Assembly (NCBI GenBank): GCA_013140775.1
Contig: JABFSA010000016.1
Location: forward strand, 1-44,404
Direction: 5' to 3'
From: Acidobacteriota bacterium
Lineage (GTDB): Bacteria; Acidobacteriota; Vicinamibacteria; Vicinamibacterales; UBA2999
DNA: 44,404 nt
How positions within the stretch are numbered: position 1 is the first letter of the stretch; each line of letters starts with the position of its first letter. This document shows positions 23,707 through 31,922 of the stretch, piece after piece. The translations under genes were made by a program, and so were the position numbers. The notes under the pieces are model-generated. The model was not told where the DNA came from and did not search any database. It saw nothing but the letters and a program-made list of their open reading frames with translations.

Positions 23707-26700
23707 TTAGAACGCGTACTTCACGCCGAATTGCATGATGCGCGGATCGCCTCCGAGCGTGGTGATGCGCCCGAAGGTACCCGCGCTGTAGTTCAGGTTG
23801 GGGTTCCCCCAGTTGAAGTTGTTCAACAGGTTGAACACCTCGACCCGGAGTTCGAGCGTATGTGTCGAGATCACCGGCACGAGCCTTGTCACGGCGAGGT
23901 CGATCTTCCAGAAGCCGGGTCCTTCAACGCTGTTGCGCTCGCTGGTGCCAAAGGCGCCGTTTGCCGGCTGGGCGAACGCGTTGCGGTTCAGGTAGGCCGT
24001 CAACGACTTCTCACCATACACGTCGTCAGAGATCTGATCGACTCGCTGGTTGGCCTGGCCGTTGAAGGCGCTGTCGCGGCCGCTCAGGATGGTCATCCAG
24101 TTGCCCGATCGCGCGTTCACGATGCCAGACAGCCGCCAACTGGAGGCCAGAATGTCCAGGGCCCGGTTGGCGATCTCCGGCGTCATGTAGCTGACGGTGC
24201 CGTTGGCGAGGTGCGTCCGGTCGCCGTCGCAATGTCCGTAGTCGTAGAAGGGGTCGGCCGGGTTCACGTACCCGATGCCGAACTGTGCGTTGGGTACCAT
24301 CTCGAGGCCTTCGCAGCGCGACAGCGTGTAGTTGGCGTTGATGTTCAGGCCGCTTCCGGAGCGACGCTGCATCGTGAGTTTGAGCCCGCGGTACTTCTGG
24401 GTTCCCACCGCCGCATGGCTGTCGAGATTGCTGATGAGACGCGCAGACGCCGGATTCTCACCCGAGATCGAGAGCTCGCGCCGCTGATTCAGGTTCGCGT
24501 TCGTGCTGCAGACCGGGTAGCTCACACCCTGAATTACGCACGCTCCCGTCCCGAGGTAGACGCCCGGGTTCAGGGCCACCAGCCCCCAGAGGCGGTCCGA
24601 GTAGCTGCCGAGGTAGCTGGCTGAGACGCCCCAGTCCAACCCGAGCTGCCGTTCCACGCTGACGTTCCACGACTGCACGCGCGGCGAGTTGATGTCCGGG
24701 TCCATGGACGACAATGTTCCGCCCACCGGATACTGGGTGTTCGGGCCGACCTCGATCGGGTGCGGATTGCCGCCGATGTCGCGATACGGGTCGTCGAGCA
24801 GGCCCGCCGGATCACTGATGAGCGTCCGATTGCCATACGGTGGTGCCGCGGCGAGGTTGTTGAAGTACTCACCGCCCGGATAGTCATAGGTGAGCGCATA
24901 GGACGACCGAACCGCCAACCTGCCATCTCCCTGCACATCCCACGCAACGCCGGCGCGCGGTGAGAAGTTCGCCCACTTCTTGTTCAAACCCGCCGTTCCA
25001 GGTGGGAATCCCTTGTCGCCCGGATAGATGAATCCGGCCGGAGCGTTGAGGAACTGGGCGCTCTTGACGTTTGTGCGGAACAGGTCGCGATCGAAAATGG
25101 TGTTCGCCCCGCGCGTCAGGTTCTGGCTGAAGAAAGGTTCCCACCTGAGGCCGGTGTTAACCGTGATCCGGCTCGACGCCCGCCACGTGTCCTGGATGTA
25201 GGAGCCGTGGTACCACTGGTAATAGTCCACGCCGGATAGTCCGGATTGATCGACGGTGTTGACGCGGCCCAGCAGGAGGTCGGCGAGCCCCAGCCCCGAC
25301 GCGGCGCCCGTGAAATTCCACTGTCCGCCCCCGCGGGCCCACGTCCTGAACGACACGCGGAAGTGCGCGACGCTCGCCCCGAGCGCGATCTGGTGGTTCC
25401 CGCGCACGAGCGTCAGGTCGTCGTTGAACTGGAACGAGTTGTTGTCCGCGAGACCACGCGTCGCGGTGGCGGCCGCGATCTGGAAGCCGCCGGTGACGAC
25501 GACGATCATCGTGTCCGGCACGTAGCTCGTGGCCTTGATACCGAGCTTGGGTGGATCGAAATACGGATCGTTGTCGCGGTTGACCGCGGTGCGATTGAAG
25601 GCGAACCGCAGCGCGTTCACCATGTTGTTGCCGAACACGGTCGTGTCACCGAGGGTGAGCGACTGCGCCATGTTGTCGATCGACGGGTTGACGGTTGTCA
25701 GCACGTTGCCCGTCGTTCCGTAGGCCGCCGGCTTCTTGTCGCGCGTGGCCATGTACCGGCCGAAGATCGTGTGGTTGTTGGTCAACTGGAAATCGACCCG
25801 GCCGACGTATTGTCCTTCGTCGCGATCGTCAGGCTGGCTGTAGGTGATCTGGCCACACGGATCGTCCGTCTTCGGCAGGTAGGTGACCATCTTCAAGGCC
25901 GCCGGGCTGAACCGCGCGGGATCGATCCGGTTGCCTGCGAATCCGGCGCCGAGGGTGACCTGCCGACCCTGGCACTGAGGCGACGCGAACGTGGTGAAGT
26001 CGCCTGCGAGCATCGCGGCCGTGGGAACGAACGCGATCAGATCCGGCGGGGTCTGCCGGGTCCGCGTGCCCTGATACGCAGCGAAGTAGAACAGCCGATC
26101 GCGGACAATCGGCCCACCGACCGTGGCGCCGAACTGATGCCGCTTCAGGCCGTCGTCGAAGCGCTTGCCATCAGGGCCGATCGCCGCGAATGGGCTCGTG
26201 GCATTGAACCGTTTGTCGCGTACGAACTCGAAGCCGTTGCCGTGAATCGCATTCGTCCCAGACTTCGTGACTGCATTCACTGACGCGCCGGATCGCATCC
26301 CGCTCTGGGCGGCGAGTCCGCTCGTCGCGACGCGGAACTCCTGGAGCGCGTCAGGGAAGGGCAGTGGCAAACTGGCCGAGTTCTGCGGGTCGTTGTGCAC
26401 GGCGCCGTCGAGCGTGTAGGCGACACCGAACTGCAGGCCGCCCGCCACGGAGATGTTGACCCCACCCTGGAAGTTGCGGCTGTTGGGGCGTCCGGTTTCT
26501 ACCGCCGCCCCGGCGAGCATGATCAGGTCGGTGACCTGTCGTCCCTGGAGCGGCAGCTCAACGATGCGCTCCTGATCGACGACGGCGCTGATGCCCGCGC
26601 TGCGCACGTCCACGATCGGTGCGGCTGCTTCGACAGAGACCGTCTCCTCGATACTCCCGACAGCCAGTGACGCGTTGATGGTTGGCCGCGCATCCACCTG

Positions 26701-26988
26701 GAGCACGATGCCGGTCTGGACATACGTCCTGAAGCCCTGCAGCGAGACCTCGAGTCGATAGGGTCCCGTGGGCAGGTTGGGCATGACCCAGCTGCCTGCA
26801 CTGTCGGTGACGACTGTACGGACAAACCCGGTATCGGTCTGCTGGGCGGTTACGCTGACGCCCGGCAAGACCGCGTCACTGCCGTCAGTGACCCGGCCGT
26901 TCAGTTCGGCTGTGGCCTGAGCCCAGGCCCCGTTGCTGGAAACGAGAGAGACAAACGCACAGAAGACGACAACGTGGAGCGACCGCAT
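23707..26988 (-). CDS. TonB-dependent receptor (Oar-like)
   Basis: A 1,093-residue receptor. GGAGGT four bases upstream selects the ATG at 26988. Parts: signal peptide (cleavage near AWAQ), regulatory-like domain ('ELNGRVTDGSDAVLPGVSVTA'), the 'EETVSVEAAAPIVDVRSAG' linker, plug ('LPLQGRQVTDLIMLAG', 'NAVTKSGTN'), barrel, and the end 'MQFGVKYAF' with terminal Phe. It shares the VRSAG/LPLQGRQVTDLI type with the receptors at 28309 and 35680 but is less similar to them than they are to each other. It is the centre of a five-gene minus-strand operon: family A, DUF6152, receptor, DUF6152, family A. The imported substrate is unknown. Confidence 0.94.
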   Translation of the reverse strand: MRSLHVVVFCAFVSLVSSNGAWAQATAELNGRVTDGSDAVLPGVSVTAQQTDTGFVRTVVTDSAGSWVMPNLPTGPYRLEVSLQGFRTYVQTGIVLQVDARPTINASLAVGSIEETVSVEAAAPIVDVRSAGISAVVDQERIVELPLQGRQVTDLIMLAGAAVETGRPNSRNFQGGVNISVAGGLQFGVAYTLDGAVHNDPQNSASLPLPFPDALQEFRVATSGLAAQSGMRSGASVNAVTKSGTNAIHGNGFEFVRDKRFNATSPFAAIGPDGKRFDDGLKRHQFGATVGGPIVRDRLFYFAAYQGTRTRQTPPDLIAFVPTAAMLAGDFTTFASPQCQGRQVTLGAGFAGNRIDPARFSPAALKMVTYLPKTDDPCGQITYSQPDDRDEGQYVGRVDFQLTNNHTIFGRYMATRDKKPAAYGTTGNVLTTVNPSIDNMAQSLTLGDTTVFGNNMVNALRFAFNRTAVNRDNDPYFDPPKLGIKATSYVPDTMIVVVTGGFQIAAATATRGLADNNSFQFNDDLTLVRGNHQIALGASVAHFRVSFRTWARGGGQWNFTGAASGLGLADLLLGRVNTVDQSGLSGVDYYQWYHGSYIQDTWRASSRITVNTGLRWEPFFSQNLTRGANTIFDRDLFRTNVKSAQFLNAPAGFIYPGDKGFPPGTAGLNKKWANFSPRAGVAWDVQGDGRLAVRSSYALTYDYPGGEYFNNLAAAPPYGNRTLISDPAGLLDDPYRDIGGNPHPIEVGPNTQYPVGGTLSSMDPDINSPRVQSWNVSVERQLGLDWGVSASYLGSYSDRLWGLVALNPGVYLGTGACVIQGVSYPVCSTNANLNQRRELSISGENPASARLISNLDSHAAVGTQKYRGLKLTMQRRSGSGLNINANYTLSRCEGLEMVPNAQFGIGYVNPADPFYDYGHCDGDRTHLANGTVSYMTPEIANRALDILASSWRLSGIVNARSGNWMTILSGRDSAFNGQANQRVDQISDDVYGEKSLTAYLNRNAFAQPANGAFGTSERNSVEGPGFWKIDLAVTRLVPVISTHTLELRVEVFNLLNNFNWGNPNLNYSAGTFGRITTLGGDPRIMQFGVKYAF

Positions 26989-27038
26989 ATGTACCTCCAC
27001 CCCGGGTTGACGTTTGGCGTGAGAAAGCTAGGCCGTGT

Positions 27039-27446
27039 TCAGGGTCTCCACCAGTCAGGTGTCGCCGACGAACGCTGTGGTCGGAGGATAGTGCCGTCCG
27101 CTTTCGTGACCATTCCCAACCACGCGAATGGCTGGCCCGGGATCGGGAAGCCCTCGACGGTCACGATGTCGCCGGCCGCAAGCGAGTCCTTTTTGACACC
27201 TTCGCGCAGCAGCCAGGCTGAAGGCGTGCTCTCGAAGCGCCACGTGACGAGCTTGCCGTCCTTGTCTTCCGCTTCGAGGTACAGCTGGCTGTGTGGGCTT
27301 CTGAATTCCCACCGGACGACCTTACCGGTGAGTTTGACGAAGTCCTTCTCTTCCTTGGAGTAGTAGGACGTCGAGTGGTGCGCGAACCCGTTGATGGCCG
27401 ACCCGAGCACGACCGCCACGAGTGTCACAGTGAACCAGCGTCTCAT
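27039..27446 (-). CDS. DUF6152 family protein
   Basis: A 135-residue precursor. The start at 27446 gives the signal peptide MRRWFTVTLVAVVLGSAINGFA and a mature chain starting His-His-Ser. Landmarks: 'VKLTGKVVRWEFRSPHSQLYLEAED' (Ser-Pro-His where the others have Asn-Pro-His), 'LVTWRFESTPSAWLLREGVKKDSLAAGDIVTVEG', and 'GTILRPQ'. It sits 50 bases before the receptor start and 32 after the family A gene stop, in the same operon. Confidence 0.9.
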   Translation of the reverse strand: MRRWFTVTLVAVVLGSAINGFAHHSTSYYSKEEKDFVKLTGKVVRWEFRSPHSQLYLEAEDKDGKLVTWRFESTPSAWLLREGVKKDSLAAGDIVTVEGFPIPGQPFAWLGMVTKADGTILRPQRSSATPDWWRP

Positions 27447-27478
27447 GTGTGAGGTCCCTTCCGGGTGATCGATCGTCT

Positions 27479-28204
27479 CTATTTGTCCGGGGGATACGAT
27501 GACTTGTGCCACTGCGCACCCCACCGTGAGTCCTCGGGGTCGCAGTCGTACTTGGTGAGCGGTTCGGTGCGAACGGTCCACTCCCAGCCGTAGCGGTACG
27601 GCTGCTTGAGTGAGAGCGCGTCCTCGCTCACGGAGTCGAGCTTGAGCGTGTCGCCTTCCCTCCAGTAGCGTTCCGTCATCTTCTTCAGCGCCGACCCGGG
27701 AATCCATCCACTGGCCAGGAATCCGCGCGGATCGAACGAGAACTTGGTGGTCTCGATCACGAGCACGTTGCCTTCGTAGCGGCCGACGGAGTGTCCCTGA
27801 TTGGTGAAGTCGTTCTTCGCGGGCTCCGCGTGGCCGTGTCCTTCGAGCCAGATGGTGCGGATGATGTCCATCTTCTCGTAGTAGATGAACACGCGATCCG
27901 GGATCTGCATGATCTGGAAGTCGTAGTTGTCGTTGATGAGGCCCGGAATCGGTGTCGCCTGACAGTCGTAGGTCGGGTTGTAGGCGTCGTCGAACGCTTT
28001 CGCAAACCCCGCCGCTCGATTCGTGGGGACCGGGGCCTGGTTGGGCTTGCCGTTGAGGGGGCCCTTCCGATGCCAGATGCCGCTCAGCCTTGGGACGTCG
28101 GACGATCCTTCAGGGGTGTCCGGGGTGGCGGTCCGCTGGGCCGCGACCGGGGCCGAAGTGAAGCCGAGAATTGCGACAACGAACAGCGCCAGCGTCTGCT
28201 TCAT
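27479..28204 (-). CDS. family A secreted protein (uncharacterised), short variant
   Basis: A 241-residue copy, the shortest of the seven. Signal peptide MKQTLALFVVAILGFTSAPVAAQ. Landmarks: 'VPRLSGIWHRKG', Cys in 'YDCQATPIPG', 'WLEGHGHAEPA' in place of the usual DGR-P segment, core 'GHSVGRYEGNVLVIET', 'KKMTERYWREGDTL', and a late Cys in 'KYDCDPEDSRW'. The region between the core and the second Cys differs most from its relatives. It is the first gene of the operon, with a promoter at 28267-28295. Confidence 0.85.
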   Translation of the reverse strand: MKQTLALFVVAILGFTSAPVAAQRTATPDTPEGSSDVPRLSGIWHRKGPLNGKPNQAPVPTNRAAGFAKAFDDAYNPTYDCQATPIPGLINDNYDFQIMQIPDRVFIYYEKMDIIRTIWLEGHGHAEPAKNDFTNQGHSVGRYEGNVLVIETTKFSFDPRGFLASGWIPGSALKKMTERYWREGDTLKLDSVSEDALSLKQPYRYGWEWTVRTEPLTKYDCDPEDSRWGAQWHKSSYPPDK

Positions 28205-28266
28205 AGTGTTCGCTCCGACGTTGGTTCCCGCCCGATGGTCCGTGTGGTGGTATCGACCCGCGGCAC

Positions 28267-28295
28267 ACCTTAGAGCAAGTGTCCGCGGGTGTCAA
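28267..28295 (-). promoter_or_regulatory. promoter of the five-gene receptor operon
   Basis: On the minus strand a perfect TTGACA (28295-28290) is followed after 17 bases by TAAGGT (28272-28267). The -10 box is weak (three of six), but the position and spacing fit. It lies immediately downstream of the stop of the receptor gene at 28309. Confidence 0.5.
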
Positions 28296-28308
28296 CGACG
28301 CGGTTACC

Positions 28309-31300
28309 TCAGAAGTCGTACTTCACGCCGAACTGAATGATCCGTGGAGCGCCCGCCTGCGTGGTGATCCTTCCGAAGTTTGCGGCGTTGAGGTTGGTCG
28401 CGGGGTCGCCCCAGTTGAAGGTGTTGAAGAGATTGAACGTCTCGAGGCGCAGCTCCAGCCGCTGCGTTCCGATGGAAGACACGAGCTTCGAAATTGCAAG
28501 ATCGACTTGCCAGTACCTCGGTCCCACCGCCACGTTGCGGGTCGCGTTGCCCACGGTCCCCGCCGCCGGCAGCGCGAAGGCATTCCGGTTCAGGTAGTCG
28601 TTGATTTGCTGTCCAGGCTCCAGGTCGGAAGTGTCTTTGCCTGGACCGTAGATATCGTCGCTGACCTGATCGGGACGCTGAGCCGAGATACCGTTGAATG
28701 CACGATCGACGCCGCTGGTGACGTTGAGCCGGTTACCCGAGCGTGCGCTGAGGATGCCCGACAGCCGCCAGTTTGCCGCCAGTGCTCGCACGAGGCCATT
28801 GCCAACCTCAGGCGTCTGATAGCCTAGGTTGAGGGTTCCCAGGTGCTTGCGGTCCTGATCGCAGTAGCCCGCATCGACATCCGGATCATCCGGATTCGTG
28901 TAGCCGGCGCTGGTCTGGTTGAAGGCGGTTGTGGTCGGCGTGCCCTCGCACTTCGACAGGGTGTAGTTGGCGTTGAGGCTCACGCCGGTTGCCGTGCGAT
29001 GCCGCGCTGACAGCTTCAGGCCACGATACTTCTGCCAGCCCACGTCCGAGTTGAGGTCGAGCGCGCCGATACCGACTGACCGCGTCGGGTTCTCCAGAGA
29101 CAGCTTCCGCCGCTCGTTCAGATTCGCATTGGTCGAGCAGACCGGGAAGGTCCGCGGTCCGGTGGCGGTATTCAACGTGCAGGGGCCCAGGCCGAGGAAC
29201 ACACCCGGGTTGATCGCCGTCTGCGCCCAGAGCCGGTCGGCGTAGCTGCCCAGGTAGGTCGCGGACACGCCCCAGCTGGATCCCAGTTGACGCTCGAGCA
29301 TCACGTTCCACTGCTGCGCGCGTGGCGAATTCGTGGAGGGATCCATCGAGCCGAAGGCGCCGTACGGGATGTAATCCACGTTGGGGCCAAGGGTGATGGG
29401 GTGCGGATCGCCACCAAGGTGTCCCCAGGGATCGTCCATCCGTCCCGGCGGGTCGCTGATGAGCGAGCGGTTGCCGAACGGCGGCGCCCCGGCGTTGATG
29501 TTGTGGTACTCACCGGCCATGAAGTCATAGCCCATCGAGTACGACGATCGCACGGCCAGGCGGCCATCCCCGTGGACGTCCCACGCCACCCCGATACGCG
29601 GCGCGAGGTTCCACCACTGAACGTCCAGGCCGGTCTTCCCGTCCGGGAAGCCCTCGTCTCCTGGATAAATGAGTCCCGGGGGTGCGTTGAGGAACACTTT
29701 GCTCTTGATGCCCTGGTCGAAGTTTTCCTTGCGGAAGAGCACGATCGCGTTGTTGTTGACGGACTGGCCGAAATACGGCTCCCACCGCACACCGGCATTG
29801 ATCGTCACGCGGTTCGACGTGCGCCACGCGTCCTGCGCATAGGCGCCCAGGTACACGTTGGAGATATCCAGGATGTTGGGGCCGCCGATCTCGAGCCGCG
29901 AGACCCGCCCCGTCAGCAGGTCCGCCAGAGCGTGTCCAGTCGCGCTGCCGTCCACGGTCCAGGTGCCGCCTGTGCGGGAGGTCCCAAGGGAATCCAGCTG
30001 CCAGTGCCGCACGTCGGCGCCGAAGCCGAGCTGGTGGCTGCCCTTCACCACGGTCAGGTCGTCGGAAAACGCGTAGAGATCGTTGAACGTCTGCCGCTTC
30101 GTCGCTGTGCCAGCCATGATGGCGAAGTTGTTGGTGACACTGAGCGAGAACTGGTTGGCGGGTGGATAGCTGTACATCTTCACCCCCACATCGGCCGGGC
30201 TGAAAAACCCATCGGGCTGATACCGCTGGATCTTTGTGTGGTTGTACGTGGCACGCACCGCGTTGACCACCGACGTGCTCACGACCTGGGTGTGGCCCAC
30301 AACCAGCGAGTGGAGTTCGCTGCTGGCCGCGGACAATGACGTTTTGAGAATGTTGTCGCCGGGGCCGGTCCACGAGGGTGGACTGCTGATCTTCGCTCCC
30401 AGATACCGACCAAAGATCAACTGGTTGTTGGTCATCTGGAAATCGATCCTGGTGACCGGCATGTGCTGGTCCTCGTTTTGCGATTGCTCCCACTTGATCT
30501 CGCCACAGGGATCCGTGGTCTGGGGCAGCTTCTTGACGAGGTTCAACGCCGCCGGACTGAAGAGGGCCGGATTGATGCGGTTGCCGACGAACGGGGCGCC
30601 AAGGGTAATCTGCCGTCCGCCGGCGCACTGCGGCGACGTGATCGTCGTGAAGTCGCCCGCGAGCATCTGCGGCGTCGGCACGTACGAAATGTTGCCTGAC
30701 GGCACCTGACGCAGGACGGTGCCCTGGTAGGCACCGAAAAAGAAGAGTTTGTTGCGGACGATGGGCCCGCCCAGCGTGCCACCGAACTGGTTGCGCCTCA
30801 GACCATCATCGACCTGCTTGCCGTCGGGACCAAACGCGGCAAAGTGTTCCGGCGCGTTGAACCGACGATCGCGCAAGAACTCAAAACCGCCGCCGGAGAA
30901 GCGGTTCGTACCCGACTTGGTCACCGCGTTGACCGACGCGCCCGACTTGACGCCGCTTTGCGCAGAGAGGCCGCTGGTCGCCACCTCGAATTCCTGGAGT
31001 GCGTCAGGGAACGGCAGCGGCAGGTTGGTGTTGCTTTGCGGTTCGTTGTGCGCCGCCCCATCCAGGGTGTAGGCCACGCCGAACGGCAGTCCGCCGCCGA
31101 CCGAGATGAGCACACCGCCCGCCATGCTGCGAGACGACGAGGTGCCGGTCTGCACGGCAGCACCGGCGAGCACGATGAGGTCGGTGACCTGGCGTCCCTG
31201 CAGCGGGAGCTCCAGAATGGCTTCGTTATCGACAACCGTGCTGATGCCCGCGCTGCGAACGTCAACGAGCGGGGCTGCGGCATCGACGGTCACCGACTCC

Positions 31301-31638
31301 TCGAGGGAACCAACGGCGAGCGTCGCATTGACCGTCGGCGTTCCGCCCACCTGTAGGACGATGCCCGTCTGGACGTAGGTCTTGAATCCCTGGAGTGCGA
31401 CCTCGAGCCGGTAGGGTCCGGTTGGCAGGTTTGTCAGCAGATAGACGCCTGTTTCATCCGACACGGCTGTGCGATTGAGGCCTGTGTCCGTTTGCGTCAC
31501 CGTGACGGTGACGCCGGGTAGCACGGCGCCGCTTTCATCGCGGACCGTACCACTCAGCTGCGCTGTCGCCTGTGCGAAGGCGGTGGCGCTTGTCAGAACG
31601 ATCAACGCGCCGAGCGCGAACTCCCTGAACCGTTTCAT
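28309..31638 (-). CDS. TonB-dependent receptor (Oar-like), paralogue of 35680-39036
   Basis: A 1,109-residue receptor. AGGAGG just upstream fixes the ATG at 31638. Parts: signal peptide (cleavage near AFAQ), regulatory-like domain ('QLSGTVRDESGAVLPGVTVTV'), 'EESVTVDAAAPLVDVRSAG' linker, plug ('LPLQGRQVTDLIVLAG', 'NAVTKSGTNRF'), barrel, and the end 'IQFGVKYDF'. It is highly similar along its whole length to the receptor at 35680, with long identical runs, so the two are recent duplicates. A strong promoter faces away from the thiamine-enzyme operon, and the two transcripts diverge from one shared region (31639-31922). Confidence 0.94.
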   Translation of the reverse strand: MKRFREFALGALIVLTSATAFAQATAQLSGTVRDESGAVLPGVTVTVTQTDTGLNRTAVSDETGVYLLTNLPTGPYRLEVALQGFKTYVQTGIVLQVGGTPTVNATLAVGSLEESVTVDAAAPLVDVRSAGISTVVDNEAILELPLQGRQVTDLIVLAGAAVQTGTSSSRSMAGGVLISVGGGLPFGVAYTLDGAAHNEPQSNTNLPLPFPDALQEFEVATSGLSAQSGVKSGASVNAVTKSGTNRFSGGGFEFLRDRRFNAPEHFAAFGPDGKQVDDGLRRNQFGGTLGGPIVRNKLFFFGAYQGTVLRQVPSGNISYVPTPQMLAGDFTTITSPQCAGGRQITLGAPFVGNRINPALFSPAALNLVKKLPQTTDPCGEIKWEQSQNEDQHMPVTRIDFQMTNNQLIFGRYLGAKISSPPSWTGPGDNILKTSLSAASSELHSLVVGHTQVVSTSVVNAVRATYNHTKIQRYQPDGFFSPADVGVKMYSYPPANQFSLSVTNNFAIMAGTATKRQTFNDLYAFSDDLTVVKGSHQLGFGADVRHWQLDSLGTSRTGGTWTVDGSATGHALADLLTGRVSRLEIGGPNILDISNVYLGAYAQDAWRTSNRVTINAGVRWEPYFGQSVNNNAIVLFRKENFDQGIKSKVFLNAPPGLIYPGDEGFPDGKTGLDVQWWNLAPRIGVAWDVHGDGRLAVRSSYSMGYDFMAGEYHNINAGAPPFGNRSLISDPPGRMDDPWGHLGGDPHPITLGPNVDYIPYGAFGSMDPSTNSPRAQQWNVMLERQLGSSWGVSATYLGSYADRLWAQTAINPGVFLGLGPCTLNTATGPRTFPVCSTNANLNERRKLSLENPTRSVGIGALDLNSDVGWQKYRGLKLSARHRTATGVSLNANYTLSKCEGTPTTTAFNQTSAGYTNPDDPDVDAGYCDQDRKHLGTLNLGYQTPEVGNGLVRALAANWRLSGILSARSGNRLNVTSGVDRAFNGISAQRPDQVSDDIYGPGKDTSDLEPGQQINDYLNRNAFALPAAGTVGNATRNVAVGPRYWQVDLAISKLVSSIGTQRLELRLETFNLFNTFNWGDPATNLNAANFGRITTQAGAPRIIQFGVKYDF

Positions 31639-31753
31639 CGAATCCTCCTTGCGCGGCCCGAGGACCGCGATGGGTTCGAGCGACCGAGGGTGACCGGATC
31701 GAGCGAGGAAACGTGCCAGCGAAGACGACGAGGTGAGGTGGAACTGAGTGGTG

Positions 31754-31782
31754 CTTATATCCGCGTTCACGGAGACTGTCAA
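31754..31782 (-). promoter_or_regulatory. consensus sigma70 promoter for the receptor gene at 28309
   Basis: On the minus strand TTGACA (31782-31777), a 17-base spacer, and TATAAG (31759-31754). The -35 is perfect and the -10 matches five of six. The leader would be about 110 bases. Confidence 0.7.
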
Positions 31783-31789
31783 ACGCGTG

Positions 31790-31818
31790 TTGCGCTTCAT
31801 CGGCGAGTGGTATATAAG
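31790..31818 (+). promoter_or_regulatory. promoter of the thiamine-enzyme/cytochrome operon
   Basis: TTGCGC (31790-31795), a 17-base spacer, and TATAAG (31813-31818). Its -35 box is only 7 bases from that of the divergent receptor promoter, so the two promoters lie back to back on a short stretch where one regulator could control both. Confidence 0.6.
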
Positions 31819-31922
31819 CCCGGAACTGCGGCACGCTGCGAGATCCGTGAACGCCCGAGGTGTGGCTTGTCTCTCTCGCTCGACATCGTGAAGTCGGCTG
31901 GTCTGATCCGAAGGAGCGTGTG

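Noticed and set aside
23464..26283. Long plus-strand frames opposite the receptor gene at 23707
   Set aside because: They lie opposite well-supported genes and show no signal, motif or ribosome site.
29287..30339. 350-codon plus-strand frame opposite the receptor at 28309
   Set aside because: Shadow of the receptor; Val/Arg/His-rich with no family resemblance.
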